Shown here: piece after piece, positions 46,252 to 58,499 of the stretch
Layout of the letters: the number at the start of each line of letters is the position of its first letter
Position numbering within the stretch: the first letter of the stretch is position 1
From: Rotaria macrura
Taxonomy: Eukaryota > Rotifera > Eurotatoria > Philodinida > Philodinidae
Direction of reading: 5' to 3'
NCBI GenBank assembly: GCA_900239685.1
Contig: OENT01000730.1
Coordinates: 1 to 64,000 of the forward strand
Length of the DNA: 64,000 nt
Notes under the pieces: model-generated
Databases searched by the model: none
Told to the model about the DNA's origin: nothing
Seen by the model: only the letters and a program-made list of their open reading frames with translations
Made by a program: the position numbers and the translations under genes

Positions 46252-48315
46252 TTACGATAAATTCTGTTGCAATCCATGGCCATGCTTTTCGAGCCATTTG
46301 AGCTCTTCGCGAACTTTTATTTTCCCATGCCATGGATTTTTCTCTAATCCATGGCCTTCTTTTGGAAAACTTAGTAATTGCACAGGTATTCTGAGTTGAT
46401 GAAGTCCACGTTCTAATATATAACTTTGATCTGCATCGACTCGCACATCATCTGCACCAGTAATAATATGCGTTGCTGTACGTACTCGATCTAAATGATA
46501 GATAGCTGATTGATTTTGGTACATTTCGGGTACCTCCCATGGGTATCCTCCTAGCAAATAAGTCAAGAGCAGCGGTATATCCATCGTACCCCAAGATGAA
46601 ACATGTTCGATTGCACCTGCACCAGATAGTGCAGCATTGAATCGTGTGGTTTGAGTTATTAACCAATTCGTTAGAAAGCCACCAAAACTATAACCACCAA
46701 TGTTCAATCTCTTGGAATCGGCTGTACCATCTTTGATTAGACTATCAACTGCTGACAGAACATCTCTTCCTGGCCGAGATAAGAATTGAAAACGAATATT
46801 GTTAACAAACTGTTCGCCATATCCTGTAGATCCACAATAATTAGGTTCAAGGACTAACCAACCTTGAGTAGCTGCCATAATTGCCCAGTTATACCAATTG
46901 GCTTCAAATGCATTCAGACTTATGTCATATGGACCACCGTGAATAAGAACTAGAAGAGGTAAATTTTTATATTCGAATTTTCCTGGTGGATAATATAGAA
47001 TTCCTTCGATGTTTTGCTTATCATGATCATTTTTCCAAGTATAAATTTTAGTTTTTGGTAAATCATGTCGTGTGAATAGATCATTTTCGTCAGTTATTAC
47101 ACGCGCTGATCGAAGTCGATCGATATTCTCTACTAGATAAACTTCCTTTGGATTCTCCAGAGACGAATAGACAAATGCCATGGAATGTGTTCGACCATAA
47201 TACGATGAAGCAAGATGATACGTACCATTCCAACCGAGCAATTCAATCGTATTATCCGTTGATGATTTTTGTTTATAAATATGAATTTCTGTTTTCACTT
47301 GTCCAAGTATATAAACACCACCATTAGGATCAACTGTGTATTCCAATAGGTTACCGGAAAAATCTTTTATCAAACGTTCAATACGACCAGTTCGTAAATT
47401 TAAAGAACTCAGTCGTCTTTGTACATCGGCAAATTCTTCTTTTTGACTTACACTACGACTGTGTTGTCGAAAGAGAATGCACTTACCATCGTATGATAAT
47501 TTTATTTGTGTTTCAAAAAAATTATTATTCGTCAATTTCAATAAGGCTGTTGAATTTCGAACATTAATAGAATAAATTTCGAAATCTTCGATATACTCAG
47601 TCACTATTGATATAGACGTGAAAATAAGTTGTCGTTCCGATGAACTAAATATCACTTCGCCGATTAGAAAAGGAACCTCTCGAATAGGACGTATTTCGAT
47701 TGGTGTCAATCGAGTTTTGCCTTTGAAAACAAGATAATTGATAGTACTAATATAATTATGAATGTTCTGCCGATAGTCAATCACATCTTTCCATTCAACT
47801 TGTTCATCGTCTGCCTTTCCTCTTTTAGTTGTAATGAAAAACATAGATGAATCATTGTCGGCCCATGCTAAATTGGTTGGCATGTCATTTCCAATTGCAA
47901 CTGATAAAACTCTTTTAGACTTAACAGAATATACATAAATGAATTGTTCTTTTTTATCAACATTTTCGAATGAACGTTGATAGCGCTTGGATCGATTCTT
48001 TGTTTCTTCATTCGTTTGTAAGAAAGCTATCCAAGTTCCACTTGGTGACCATTTTGGTTTTGGAAATCCACCACTATTTCTAAAGATAAGATCTTTTCTT
48101 TTCTTTTTTATTTCATACAACCAAAAACTATTTTCATAACTATTTGATTTCCAATTCGGTTCTATAGTTTCAACAAGTAAATATCTACCATTGGGAGAAA
48201 AACTAAGCGATGCAAAATCTGTATAATTGAAAAATTCATCTAATGTTAATTGTGGTTTTGTTGCAATCGACGAATATAATAATATTTGGAAAAATAACAA
48301 AATATATATTAACAT
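46252..48315 (-). CDS. Secreted S9-family prolyl oligopeptidase-like serine peptidase
   Basis: A 687-residue intronless frame. Residues 1-19 are a signal peptide (MLIYILLFFQILLYSSIAT). Residues about 25-420 form a beta-propeller-type domain with repeated WSPSGTWIAF-like blades (also FSPNGRYLLV), and the C-terminal third is an alpha/beta-hydrolase: oxyanion-region LVLIHGGPY, nucleophile in GGYSFGG (S543), acid in TGADDVRV (D622 by position), and histidine in PKEGHGL (H655). This order is that of S9 peptidases related to dipeptidyl-peptidase IV and acylaminoacyl peptidase, which release short peptides from N-termini. Length fits the family. All catalytic residues are present, so it should be active, probably extracellular or lysosomal. 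On the minus strand the acceptor tttgtttttaatttag lies 13 bases before the ATG. The lack of introns in about 2 kb makes transfer from bacteria worth testing, but animal S9 homologues also exist. Confidence 0.88.
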   Translation of the reverse strand: MLIYILLFFQILLYSSIATKPQLTLDEFFNYTDFASLSFSPNGRYLLVETIEPNWKSNSYENSFWLYEIKKKRKDLIFRNSGGFPKPKWSPSGTWIAFLQTNEETKNRSKRYQRSFENVDKKEQFIYVYSVKSKRVLSVAIGNDMPTNLAWADNDSSMFFITTKRGKADDEQVEWKDVIDYRQNIHNYISTINYLVFKGKTRLTPIEIRPIREVPFLIGEVIFSSSERQLIFTSISIVTEYIEDFEIYSINVRNSTALLKLTNNNFFETQIKLSYDGKCILFRQHSRSVSQKEEFADVQRRLSSLNLRTGRIERLIKDFSGNLLEYTVDPNGGVYILGQVKTEIHIYKQKSSTDNTIELLGWNGTYHLASSYYGRTHSMAFVYSSLENPKEVYLVENIDRLRSARVITDENDLFTRHDLPKTKIYTWKNDHDKQNIEGILYYPPGKFEYKNLPLLVLIHGGPYDISLNAFEANWYNWAIMAATQGWLVLEPNYCGSTGYGEQFVNNIRFQFLSRPGRDVLSAVDSLIKDGTADSKRLNIGGYSFGGFLTNWLITQTTRFNAALSGAGAIEHVSSWGTMDIPLLLTYLLGGYPWEVPEMYQNQSAIYHLDRVRTATHIITGADDVRVDADQSYILERGLHQLRIPVQLLSFPKEGHGLEKNPWHGKIKVREELKWLEKHGHGLQQNLS

Positions 48316-51300
48316 AATCGTCTATTGTCTAAATTAAAAACAAAATTAATTATGAATCAAATTGAATCTCCAACATTCTTTTCGATTTCTCATTCTGACC
48401 GATACAGAATATGCTAGTTACGTTAACGTAATCTCCTTAGGAAAGAAAGTATGCTTTATTTGCATTTCCAGATCATAGGAAAAGTTTTTCGATCTGTGCT
48501 AATGTATAAAAATGGAACAGTCATTTTTCATAGTTTTGAATAATAAAATGAAATAGATCATGTTCAAATTCATTCTTATTTTTTCTTCCGAACATTTCAA
48601 ACACAATGTTGCTCATCGATAATCTTTGCTTATCGACCGGAAAATTCCATGATATAGTTATGCCTGCGTGAAAGACTTATGTCAATGATATCGATGGAAA
48701 AAAACACCAAAAATAAAATAAAATGTACTTTGGCAATCACATAGCAAGATCAATGTCATTACAAGTACATCCATTCTCTGGTTCTGTGAAAATACATCGA
48801 TGGTCCACTAAATCATTAGAAAAATCATTCTCACGATTTAAACAGAAGTCTTACATTTGATGTCGTGTTTTTTCTTCAATGGTAACTTCAATTTTGTTTT
48901 TGAAAGTTGAAATATTAATCAGGCTGGCTTTTGCTTTTATTCAGCATATTTTCGAAGACATTTTAGTTTATTCGTCACACAAGTTAAATACAAAATACAA
49001 TAGAGTAATCCTACACATAAACAAGAGATCTACATTCATTTATTATAATAGTGTGAGGGGTTGAACGAGAGTCATGTCCTAATTGTTCGGGTAACAATTA
49101 AAATATTAGTGAATCTCAATCAATCTCTAACGATTCTTGTGCGACATGGTTATCTGCTTGCGGATAGATCTTCCAATCGTGCTTTTATTTGAGGATAGGC
49201 TGACATCATTTAAAAAAAGAACCCTCAGAGACAGTACTGTGTCAATAGTAAGATTCAATCAAAAATTGATCGCCCCATTCAGTTTCAAAATATCAAAGTA
49301 GACATCTAATGGGATAGGATTTAACAAAATTAGAAATGAAACAAATCACAGTGATTATTGAGGTTGTGAAACTTATAGAAAACAAAAGTAAGATATGAAA
49401 GTCATTTTTTGAATAGTAATCAACTATTTTAAATAAATGGAAAATAGAGAATTTCATTACCGTTAAGTTTGTTGTCTTCAATAGTTTGGTTGGTTACATC
49501 GATGGTTAATCGAACTTTGTTCGGTGATGACTATTTACTGTTAGTCGTCAATAAACTTCGGATCGGATTACGTACCAAAAAGTTGTATTGTACGTGATAT
49601 TTTGTTTTTCATTAGTGTTTGCGGTTGTTTTGCTTTAATCTTTTCGATATCGCTCGATACCAATTGTTGCTACTAGTATAATGATGAAAAGGAGTCATAA
49701 CTTTCGCTGCATCAATGACAGCCGTAATCTATGATTCGAGGTAATCTGGACAAACTAACATCTGTACTTTAATCCAAAAATAAGACTTGTTACTGAATTA
49801 TTAGTGTGATTGAATGTAGAGATTGAAAGACAGTATTTGGAAATTCAGAAATGTCATAATATTGCGATTAGGATAGCAAAATATGTTTCAGGTGGCATGA
49901 CAAATTTCATGAATATGAATTAAAAACTACTCTAGAATTCATAGTGAGTATGTTTTGATAGTAATATATAAACAACAAACTATCGGATCTGATATTTCCT
50001 CTATCGTTTAATATTATGAATTTGATAGAAACGAATTGAACTAGTTCGAAATGGTCTGTAAATATTCATCATCAATGCTCTAATCTCAAACAGGCCAATA
50101 ACAAAAACGTAAACTATCAGATCTTTTCATCGATAGAATATACAGTCACAATTTTCTATCTATGAAATTGCAAATAAACCAGTGGCATAAGTCTCAAACC
50201 TCATAATGTGACTGCATTGTAAGATTACGTGTGCATAATAACTTTCAGTAATTTTTATCTCTATCGAAGGTATATGCTTGAAATTGCTGAGACTTCTTGA
50301 TATTTTTTGGAAATTAATTCGAAAACGCACTAAGTTTGAATTAATTTGACACAAATGTATTTCTAACATCAATGAACGAGAATAGTATTCACGTAGCATA
50401 GACAACAAATAATAGCATCTTGTAACCAATGGAAAAGTGAATGTTGATTAATAAAGATACGCATGAAGTATAAAGCTGAAAAGTCGTAACAAGAAGAATA
50501 AATAGACGCAACTTTATTTTTATTTGATGTAGAGTCATACTGAAAGTATCTAAAAAGATTTAGACATCGATACTTTTTCTATTGATAATTACAGCATATT
50601 TCTACTGTGTGTTTGTTCTTTGAAATAAATTCTATTGAGTACATGGTTAGTGTACGTGATTAGAAATGTAATTGTTGTAATTTGTTGATAAGATTTATAA
50701 AAGAAATAATTTAAATCACAATAAGATTCTACAAGTAAGACGAAATCAAATTTATTTTTCGTTTACTCTTCTATTTCGTCGAGTAAATTGTGAATGTTGT
50801 TGAGCTAACAACGAACACTTGCAATCTTACACTCGATCACATCTGAGTTTAGAAACTTGATTTATATTTAAAAGTTTTTTTCAGTTACATAATAAGAAGG
50901 ATACGTCGAATGAGGATCTATCTGCTTCTCCGTTTTAATAGTTTGTCGGTGAACGAAAATGATTTACTAAAGACATTTCACTGAATATAAAGAGTGTACT
51001 TTTACAACATTGTAAAACTTGGGCAGAAGCTTCACATAAATAAAGTCCTGCGTAAGTTTTCTATCTTTTGGTTTCTCTGTTGACTTTCTCGGTATACACA
51101 TCAGCGGTCATTATTTTTCTATTGTGATGATTTTAGCAGTAGAGATTTAAATCGTCCAGTCGCTGGAAAGCTTGCCCCGAAGAAAGTAACTTTTATCGTA
51201 GATTTTCATTTTACACGTTTTGAGATGATTGATTAAAAGGACGATAGCAAGACAACTTAACCACCACTTTCGACTCATATAAAAATTAATAGCTGGGTAC

Positions 51301-51587
51301 ATAAATGCTTTTTGATCATGCATCATCAAAATATGCACATGGTCCCTCGAAATTGTTCGTCAGACACATGTTGATATGCATTAGTATAAAGTTCTCTTAG
51401 CGATAAATTCTGTCAATATCACATTTTCAAATCCTTTTCTTTCTATTGGCAGTCAAATATGTTCAATGAGTTCATCTTACAAATCGAAGCCGTAAAATGA
51501 TGATGTGTAATTATTTCATTGTTTATTTCCATAGCAGCGAAATTTCGATTCGTATCAAGCATCGAAATGATATTTAAGAGAGTGCCA
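48316..51587. other. Intergenic, no supported gene
   Basis: About 3.3 kb, AT-rich, with chance-sized frames only. The first bases contain the minus-strand acceptor of the peptidase gene (AG complement at 48329-48330). Confidence 0.5.
48329..48345 (-). promoter_or_regulatory. Candidate (trans-)splice acceptor of the S9 peptidase gene
   Basis: On the minus strand the run tttgtttttaatttag ends 13 bases before the ATG at 48315. Same interpretation as for the other acceptors that lie close to start codons here. Confidence 0.5.
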
Positions 51588-51841
51588 TCATAAATTATAT
51601 TTCATTTCGAGATAACCAGCCTATGAAAATATATTCTTCTTCATTTCAAACAAAAATCATTTTATTTATAGACTTGACAAGAAATCTATGAATCGTTTCT
51701 TATATTGATACTCACCTGTTCAGTTTCTCTATCTAGGCTATTCAAATAGTAAAAAGCTGCCTGCAAAAGTTGTAACTTATAAATCATAACTTCATAAAAA
51801 AATTCCTCGAGATCTCTCCTGACTTTATTAGGTGCTGCCAT
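51588..51841 (-). CDS. Possible small two-exon gene, 52 residues
   Basis: On the minus strand an ATG at 51841 opens 42 codons (MAAPNKVRRDLEEFFYEVMI and onwards, strongly helical) to a consensus donor CAG|gtgagt at 51716. A 95-bp intron ends in attttcatag, and exon 2 (51620-51588) adds ten codons in phase before TGA. A pyrimidine-rich acceptor (tgttttttttag) lies 16 bases upstream of the ATG. Further upstream (about 51945-52012, minus) another protein-like stretch, LGDYPDGISGLLQ, is open from an ATG but cut by an in-frame TAG and joins out of phase, so this may be the tail of a longer, broken gene. The family is not recognised. The splice signals are good, but the coding length is too short to be sure. 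Confidence 0.35.
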
Positions 51842-52491
51842 ATGATTATAGTCCCATCTAAAAAAAACAATATATATAGTAACTGGAAGGCTTTAGTCTT
51901 CATCATTGTTCTGATCCGGTAAACTACTAATGTGTAACTTAAACTTGAAGTAATCCACTGATTCCATCAGGATAATCTCCTAGCTACGCAATGAAAGGAT
52001 CATTTTTATGATTCATCTTCTTTGACGTCATCAAAGAGAATAAAAACATATTTGTTGAAGAAGATAAAACGGAAAATTCTTTTCATGTAGTTTCATTTAG
52101 CACTGTCTAAAAGATTCTTTCCATTATATTTTGCTAATGTGACATATTAATTATGTTCATAATAAAGTAACGGATCATCTCTAATTTTCAATTGAAATGC
52201 ATCAAGCATTCATGTGTAAGTCAAATACTATTGTCAAGACGTTTTGCGTCGAACACTGAGTTATTCTCTTAGAATAAGAATTTAATAGATATACTTGGTG
52301 TTTTCTCTCCTTACAACGACAGCAATAGCTTGTTTACTTTTATCAACTGAAGCAACCATACCAAGGTTATCATTGCTCTTGTCTTGGATGAATTCAGCAA
52401 AATAAGATATTGACTTGAAATCAACGATTATAAAGAAGAATTCACATGATTCGAAGTCTTAAGAACTCGTAATATTTAAGTTTTCAACAAT
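51842..52491. other. Intergenic, no other supported feature
   Basis: Includes the possible upstream exon remnant noted for the small gene on the minus strand and the 5' flank of the receptor gene that starts at 52492. Confidence 0.4.
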
Positions 52492-53406
52492 ATGGACTTT
52501 TCTTCGGTCATCAATCGAATATTACTAATCATTTCTTCTTTCACTAGTTTACTTTGTTTTACTTGCATGATGATCGCTATTATTTATAGAAAATATTGCT
52601 TTAATTTTTCTACGCTACTAGTATGCAATAGTATTCTAGCTATTTTTCTATTTTCTATGAACACCATCGCCGTAGCCATCTATATGCATATATGGGATGA
52701 ACAACTAGTGCCAAAAATTGATTCATTTTGCCAATTACGTGCCTATTTTCAATATTGTTTCGTTGGTTGTATTCACTATTCGTTTGTTCTACAAGCTTTA
52801 GAAAAATATTTGAAGATAAGAAGAATCAAATACCTTGATAATCAAATTCAAAAAGTCTGCATCGTTTTTACACAATGGGTATTTGTTTTTAGTTATCCTT
52901 TGGTTGTTTATTTAACTGGAAACTTGGTTAAATTGACTATCGAAAATATATGTTTTGTTCCGCTTTCTAGAGTAGATCTTGCATTTTACATAACTACAAT
53001 GACATTTGCCATACCAGATATTGTTCTCGTTAGTCTATATCGTCATTTAGTGAAATATGTAAAGCAGATTTCATCGAGAATCGATGGAAATCAAGCAGTA
53101 AGACTCCGTCGAGATTTGACAATGGTTCGACGTATTGTGGTACTTAACTTTCTTTTGATTATCGTTGGAATTCCTGGTTTTATTTTTATTCTACTATATT
53201 TAATTCGTCCCGCTCTTCTACCTTATCATTTTTTCCGATGCTTAATCATACTTTCGAACTTATGTATGGCCTTACTGGTCATTGTTCTCTGTTGGAGTAT
53301 CCCAAATCTTCGACGAAGTTTTACCGCATGTTTTGATTCAACATTTGCCTTGTTTATCAGCCGTCGCAATCAAATCAGACCAGTAGGAGAAACCCAACGT
53401 CACTGA
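52492..53406 (+). CDS. Divergent orphan seven-transmembrane receptor
   Basis: A 304-residue intronless frame with seven hydrophobic segments: TM1 about 8-32, TM2 40-65, TM3 85-103, TM4 120-142, TM5 164-185, TM6 212-237, TM7 248-274. At the end of TM3 the class A D-R-Y is replaced by E-K-Y (104-106). Cysteines 80 and 154 can form the TM3-ECL2 disulfide. The NPxxY of TM7 is replaced (LCWSIPNLRRSF). The very short N-terminus has no signal peptide; the tail is short. The overall fold is GPCR-like and resembles bdelloid or metazoan orphan families; the ligand is unknown. It is only distantly similar to the other receptor at 39668-40684. The ATG at 52492 is the first in frame. An AATAAA signal lies near 53704. 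Confidence 0.75.
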   Translation: MDFSSVINRILLIISSFTSLLCFTCMMIAIIYRKYCFNFSTLLVCNSILAIFLFSMNTIAVAIYMHIWDEQLVPKIDSFCQLRAYFQYCFVGCIHYSFVLQALEKYLKIRRIKYLDNQIQKVCIVFTQWVFVFSYPLVVYLTGNLVKLTIENICFVPLSRVDLAFYITTMTFAIPDIVLVSLYRHLVKYVKQISSRIDGNQAVRLRRDLTMVRRIVVLNFLLIIVGIPGFIFILLYLIRPALLPYHFFRCLIILSNLCMALLVIVLCWSIPNLRRSFTACFDSTFALFISRRNQIRPVGETQRH

Positions 53407-56400
53407 GAGTTTATTGTGCTAAGAGTTGTCTCAGAAAAGAAATATTCAACTGATTATTTCAATCAAGTGTTTTGTTTCTACGTTTATTTTACACACATCA
53501 ACGAGTAATCAGTTTTCTCGAATGAATTCATGTCTCGAATATAGTCGGCTCAGTTAGAGTTATTGATTTTTTTTTATGAATGGAAATCTAGACGAATCTT
53601 TCGTACATGAGTATACAATGAAAGTAGAGCTACCTTGATTCAAGTTAGGATTTCATCTGTATGTTGTTCACAAGTGTGTTTTTGTGTTGATAAAATGTCT
53701 CTTTAAATAAAATTAAGAAGGTCAAAAAGTCTCAACATGTGTAATTACTTTAAGTTTTACGTGTCCTAACATAATCTAAATCAATAGGTTGTCTACATCC
53801 AAAAAATCAAATCGTTGAAAATCATCGACGACATATACTTAGCATTCATCATCATTTTATATAAACCTATCAAGAATTTTGATAGTTCATAAAAGAAAAA
53901 TAAAAGACTCAATATTTCGTTTGATTTCAATTCTATAGAATTCCTGTTGATCCACCAAGTATGATAATATTCCGGTGTAACTACACACTCCTTTTTGTAA
54001 TTATAATGGCAAGTAGAATTTGTTTTCAATTTTCATTCAAAATATTGATTTCACTGCAAAGAAAACTTTTTCTTGCTCGATAGTTTGTTGTTTTCCTTTG
54101 AGTTAAACAAAATTTTGTTTACCAGCAAATTGATTTGAAGTCTTATAGCATAATTGAAGTTAAACAATAAAAAAGAAAATTTTTTAGATGTTAATTATTA
54201 GATAAATTTCAATTAGAAAATCCTTTGAGAATCGAGTCTAGACCATTTGATCTCTTTTTGGTTCGCTCGACAAAATAGTATTCCGCTCATACAAAAAACT
54301 ATACTTGATCATCATTACGGAGCGATAATTCTTTCGAACTTAAGCCCATTTTGCTCGATGCTTATAAACGTATAGTTTGATCTGGTTCCGATCTATTTGT
54401 TTGATATATGAGTATTTTTTTCGAATGATAACTACAAGTCTCTTGATGTCGATGAAGTTTATCACGCATTGTGAGATTATAATCAACTAATTGTGTTTAC
54501 ATCGTTCACATAACATCATATCACATCCATATTCTTTCTGAATCATGGATTGACATCGAAGACTTTGTTCTATATATAGTTGTAATCAAGTTGCAATTAG
54601 GTTATTTTCTACTTCTAGCAAACTCGAACGATCATATTGATCATAAGTGAAACCATGATGCTAGAGTAGTTTATGAAATTAATATGTTATGCATTTGCAT
54701 TTAAAAACAAACGAATTGATGTCAGATCTCTTGCTCCCAGATCATGTATTTGACTAGAACTGTAGCCAGTATGAGTACATAAAATGAATTCATTCGTTGC
54801 TTCACGCCATTGCTCGACTTTCATACATTGCAAATAATTCTCTATCATTATAGATTTAATATAAAGTTGATGCTTTTTTTTAAAGCAATCCACATGCTTG
54901 ATAATTGCTTTCTAGACATGATATTTGATTGAAATTCAAATTTTTTAAGAACATATTGAATAAATGTGTACATAAATGTATCACCTATGGGACGTTCTAT
55001 ATATCGACATTGATCACTTTACAGTTCTTAAAATTGATCCGAAGATTGTGTACAACAACAAGACTGGCACTCACCGCTCAATGAAATTCGAGAACTTACA
55101 ATGAAAAACTGATTAAAATATGAGTATGTGCATGTAAACAGGATCTATCTCCAACGGACCACTCAGATTCGGTCATATCCTAATCGACATCGTTATCAGC
55201 TCTATGGTAAATAGAGTGAGAAAAGCTCTTGTAACTCGATTTGCTGATGATTAGATGTACCAGTTGATAACTAAGAGCTAAGCAATGTACAGATAAACCA
55301 TATGACATTGTGTATTGAAACGGACGCTTTACACATACTTGAAGTTTTTTGTTTAGTTTGTTTATGATCGCTTGACATTTACTTTTGTTTGAACATACGA
55401 GAGAAGTCGATTGAATCTGATCCTCTAGGATTAGTTTTTATCAATGAGTAGAATCTGAGAAGTAAGACGAAACAAGAATGTCATGCTCTAAGAAAAGTTT
55501 TTCATCACATCTAATTATCAATGTTGAATGTACTCTTTCATAAAGTTAAATTTTTCCCCAATCGTGTTTGAATATGGAGATTTTTACGTTGAGCTCAATT
55601 CTCACAGTAATCCATTGAAATGCAACAATCGTTCGTGTTGATTAACGTTTCTGAATATAGTGTTGAGTTCGATTGATTACCTCATACAACTCTCGCTATA
55701 ATACTGAAAAAAATCAAACAATGCTTCATGATATTAACAGTGAAGAAGTAAAAGTTAGCGTATTCTTCTATCAAAATTAATAACCTACTATGAACAAGAA
55801 GCAGATTGGATGTTTTACTAGTTTTTACTGTGTTAAATTCGAAACAAAACATACTCAGGTTCGATGCTTTTTCAAAAGGTAGCTTTATTGAAGATGAATA
55901 ATTTACATTCTTGTCTCTTTTGAGTTTTTTTTGACATATATGAATGCCAGACAAGTCACTAGGAACAGAAAAGATTGAAATCTTACTACTTCTCTACTAA
56001 TTGATTTCAAATTTAATTTCTGAATGATTTGTGTAATATTACCTGAACATTTAAATCTCTTGTAATACGAGAGAGGATGATATATGAAATCAACGTTCTA
56101 TTATATTCGCTCCTCTGTACACGTCATCAAATTCTATGTGTTTTTTCTTTATACTCTCAAGTAGTTTATGAGTATCAAAACAGTTAATATTTCAAAGCAG
56201 TCTTTTGCAGTTTAGAAAAAAGTGTCTCGTAAAAATAGCTTCGGACAATAATTCGAATACTATACAATAAGTCAGTTGTATCCGTGTTCCATCAAAATCT
56301 TCATCGAACTCATTGTTGTGACGGACATCCACAAACAAATCTTCTTTTCCATGACAATTATTATAGCGTAAACATAAAGAAAAATGCTATTTCTATCTTT

Positions 56401-58499
56401 TTTCTAACAGGGGTACTATAGACGTTGAATGCAAACCAATAACATGAGATAGTCTTCTCTCGATTCTGAACGCTGATTGTCTTCAAGTTGTGCATTTCTA
56501 TTCTTGGTTACATAAAGTCTGATCTTCGTTCATGAAAGTAACTACAGCGTTTCGAGTATATTTACTTTCAATACAAATGAGATACTTCTCACACACGAAT
56601 AAAATTAATAGTGATGTAGTGATCCCACCTATGAGGAACTATAATTTGAATTAAGTGACATAACCACTTACTTAAAAATGCATTCTTTTTTTTTCGAATC
56701 ATATACTAATGCACTTTCTTGCTTCCGTGAGTCTATTGTTAGCAAACAAAAAAGTTGCATAAGCCTAACATGCAATTAGAGAATCCTGTGAAACATCGAT
56801 ATGATGAGAAATGAGTGCCTTTTGTTCTTTTTTTTTGTTAACTTCTAATTTCATATCGCACAATAACAAAAAACAGTATCCTCTATATAAAAGAAAAAAG
56901 GCTTAAATCATGCATCGGTATAATCATTGAAATATAATGCTTGTTTATTAAATCTCTTTGTTAATTTCTTTGAAAAAGAATGTCATTGTAACTACTTCTA
57001 AATTTTAAAGTTATTATACAAGGAATTAGAATGATGGGAAACAAAAGAAAATGGAGAAGAATACCTGAGAAATAGACTTAACTCGAATGTATGATTTAAA
57101 GTTGGAAATTTTAAAAGGAAAGTACTTACGAATGCTTTTTACACTCCCCATTGGCTCTATAAATGGGCTTGTGTGAATAAAAATTCAAGTTTAGTGGAGT
57201 AATAACATAAACAGATACTGACCATTGGAATGAGACGAGCAAGTTTGTTTATATGTGTTGAAGGAAAAAGGAGCGGTACTTAGACTATTAGTCGCACTCA
57301 TTCTCGACTAGGATAGTAAAGAGACATCCAATTTTTACACAAACATTCAACTACTTAAATGAAATACAAGTCTTCACGCTGATTAATTCTTTTTCTATGA
57401 AAATCTGAGCATAAAACACGCCGCGAAGTATTTTTATGTTTTAAATGAAATCGCTCATGGCAATCAGCACAAGAAAGCATTTAAGATAAATGTTGATAAC
57501 AGACGTAAACACACCGTCACACTGCACAGCCGTGATAAACTGTGTTACAATTTTTCACTTTTGACTCGAACGTCAAAAGATTCAAAACCATTGTTTTCTT
57601 AGATTAGCACGGTATCGGATTTATATCAATACCTGATATTAAAAAGGAATAAAAAAAGTAAGCGAATCAGTCTGACAGAATTATTTTCTATTCAAAACAT
57701 ATAAAAACTTTCTGAATAAAACAGTTTATTAAAAACGATGGAACCTGAACAGCAAGTAAAAGACGTTGATCCATCTGTAAAATTTGTTAACAAAGAAAAT
57801 ATAAGTTTTATGACCTGAATCTTATTCAGATTGACTCATGAAAATTTTTCTCTATATTTGTCTGATTTTGCGTTTGCAATATGTTTTCCCTCTTTCCTCT
57901 ATTGTGCATGACTGTTTTTTTTTTCGATTTGTATCATACGTGTATCTGTGTGTACATGTATTTGAGAAGATATCTTTGTTTTCATTTTAAATTTCTTGTC
58001 ATGGTGTTTCTTCTTCTGTTTTCGTCTTGACTGCAAAGAGATTTTTTTAAAGACTTAATGGAAAAGTCCAGTAGATATCTTAGAATTAAAATCCATACAA
58101 ATAGGGGAATTTTTTCATCAGAACTTTGTAAATAGGGATGAAAAACAATACATAGATCTTGCAATTAATTCTCACCGGAAGTACACATTAGTTCCGATTC
58201 TGACAACAACTAAGTACACTCAAAAACACACTGACCTATACTCTCATTTTCAATAACCGGTACATTGAAAAGCACACACTATCAAAAATTTTTCTTTTAC
58301 TGAATAAAAAACTCCTTTTCGTTTTATACACAGTGAAATATAGAATTAAAACTTGAAATTTTTTTCTTGTTTCTGAAATCAAACTATTGAGAACCTTATT
58401 TTCACTGTCTCCTTATAGTGTCAAGTTTTTTTTATGTCAAGAACCAATACTCTATGCACAGGAATATGATTGTACTCAAAATTTTGTCAACAAAGTTAG
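53407..58499. other. Long AT-rich intergenic region
   Basis: About 5 kb. A minus-strand frame at 54687-54893 and open stretches upstream of it (to about 55000) are protein-like in several phases at once, which argues against a real gene. A short frame from an ATG at 57738 (24 codons) precedes the decayed ART gene but cannot be tied to it. No transposon ends were seen. Confidence 0.45.

Noticed and set aside
46199..46666. Frames overlapping the S9 peptidase gene on both strands
   Set aside because: Shadows of the peptidase coding sequence, which has the complete catalytic triad in another frame.
54687..55010. Minus-strand open stretches of coding-like composition
   Set aside because: All three frames look similarly protein-like in pieces, which suggests composition rather than selection.
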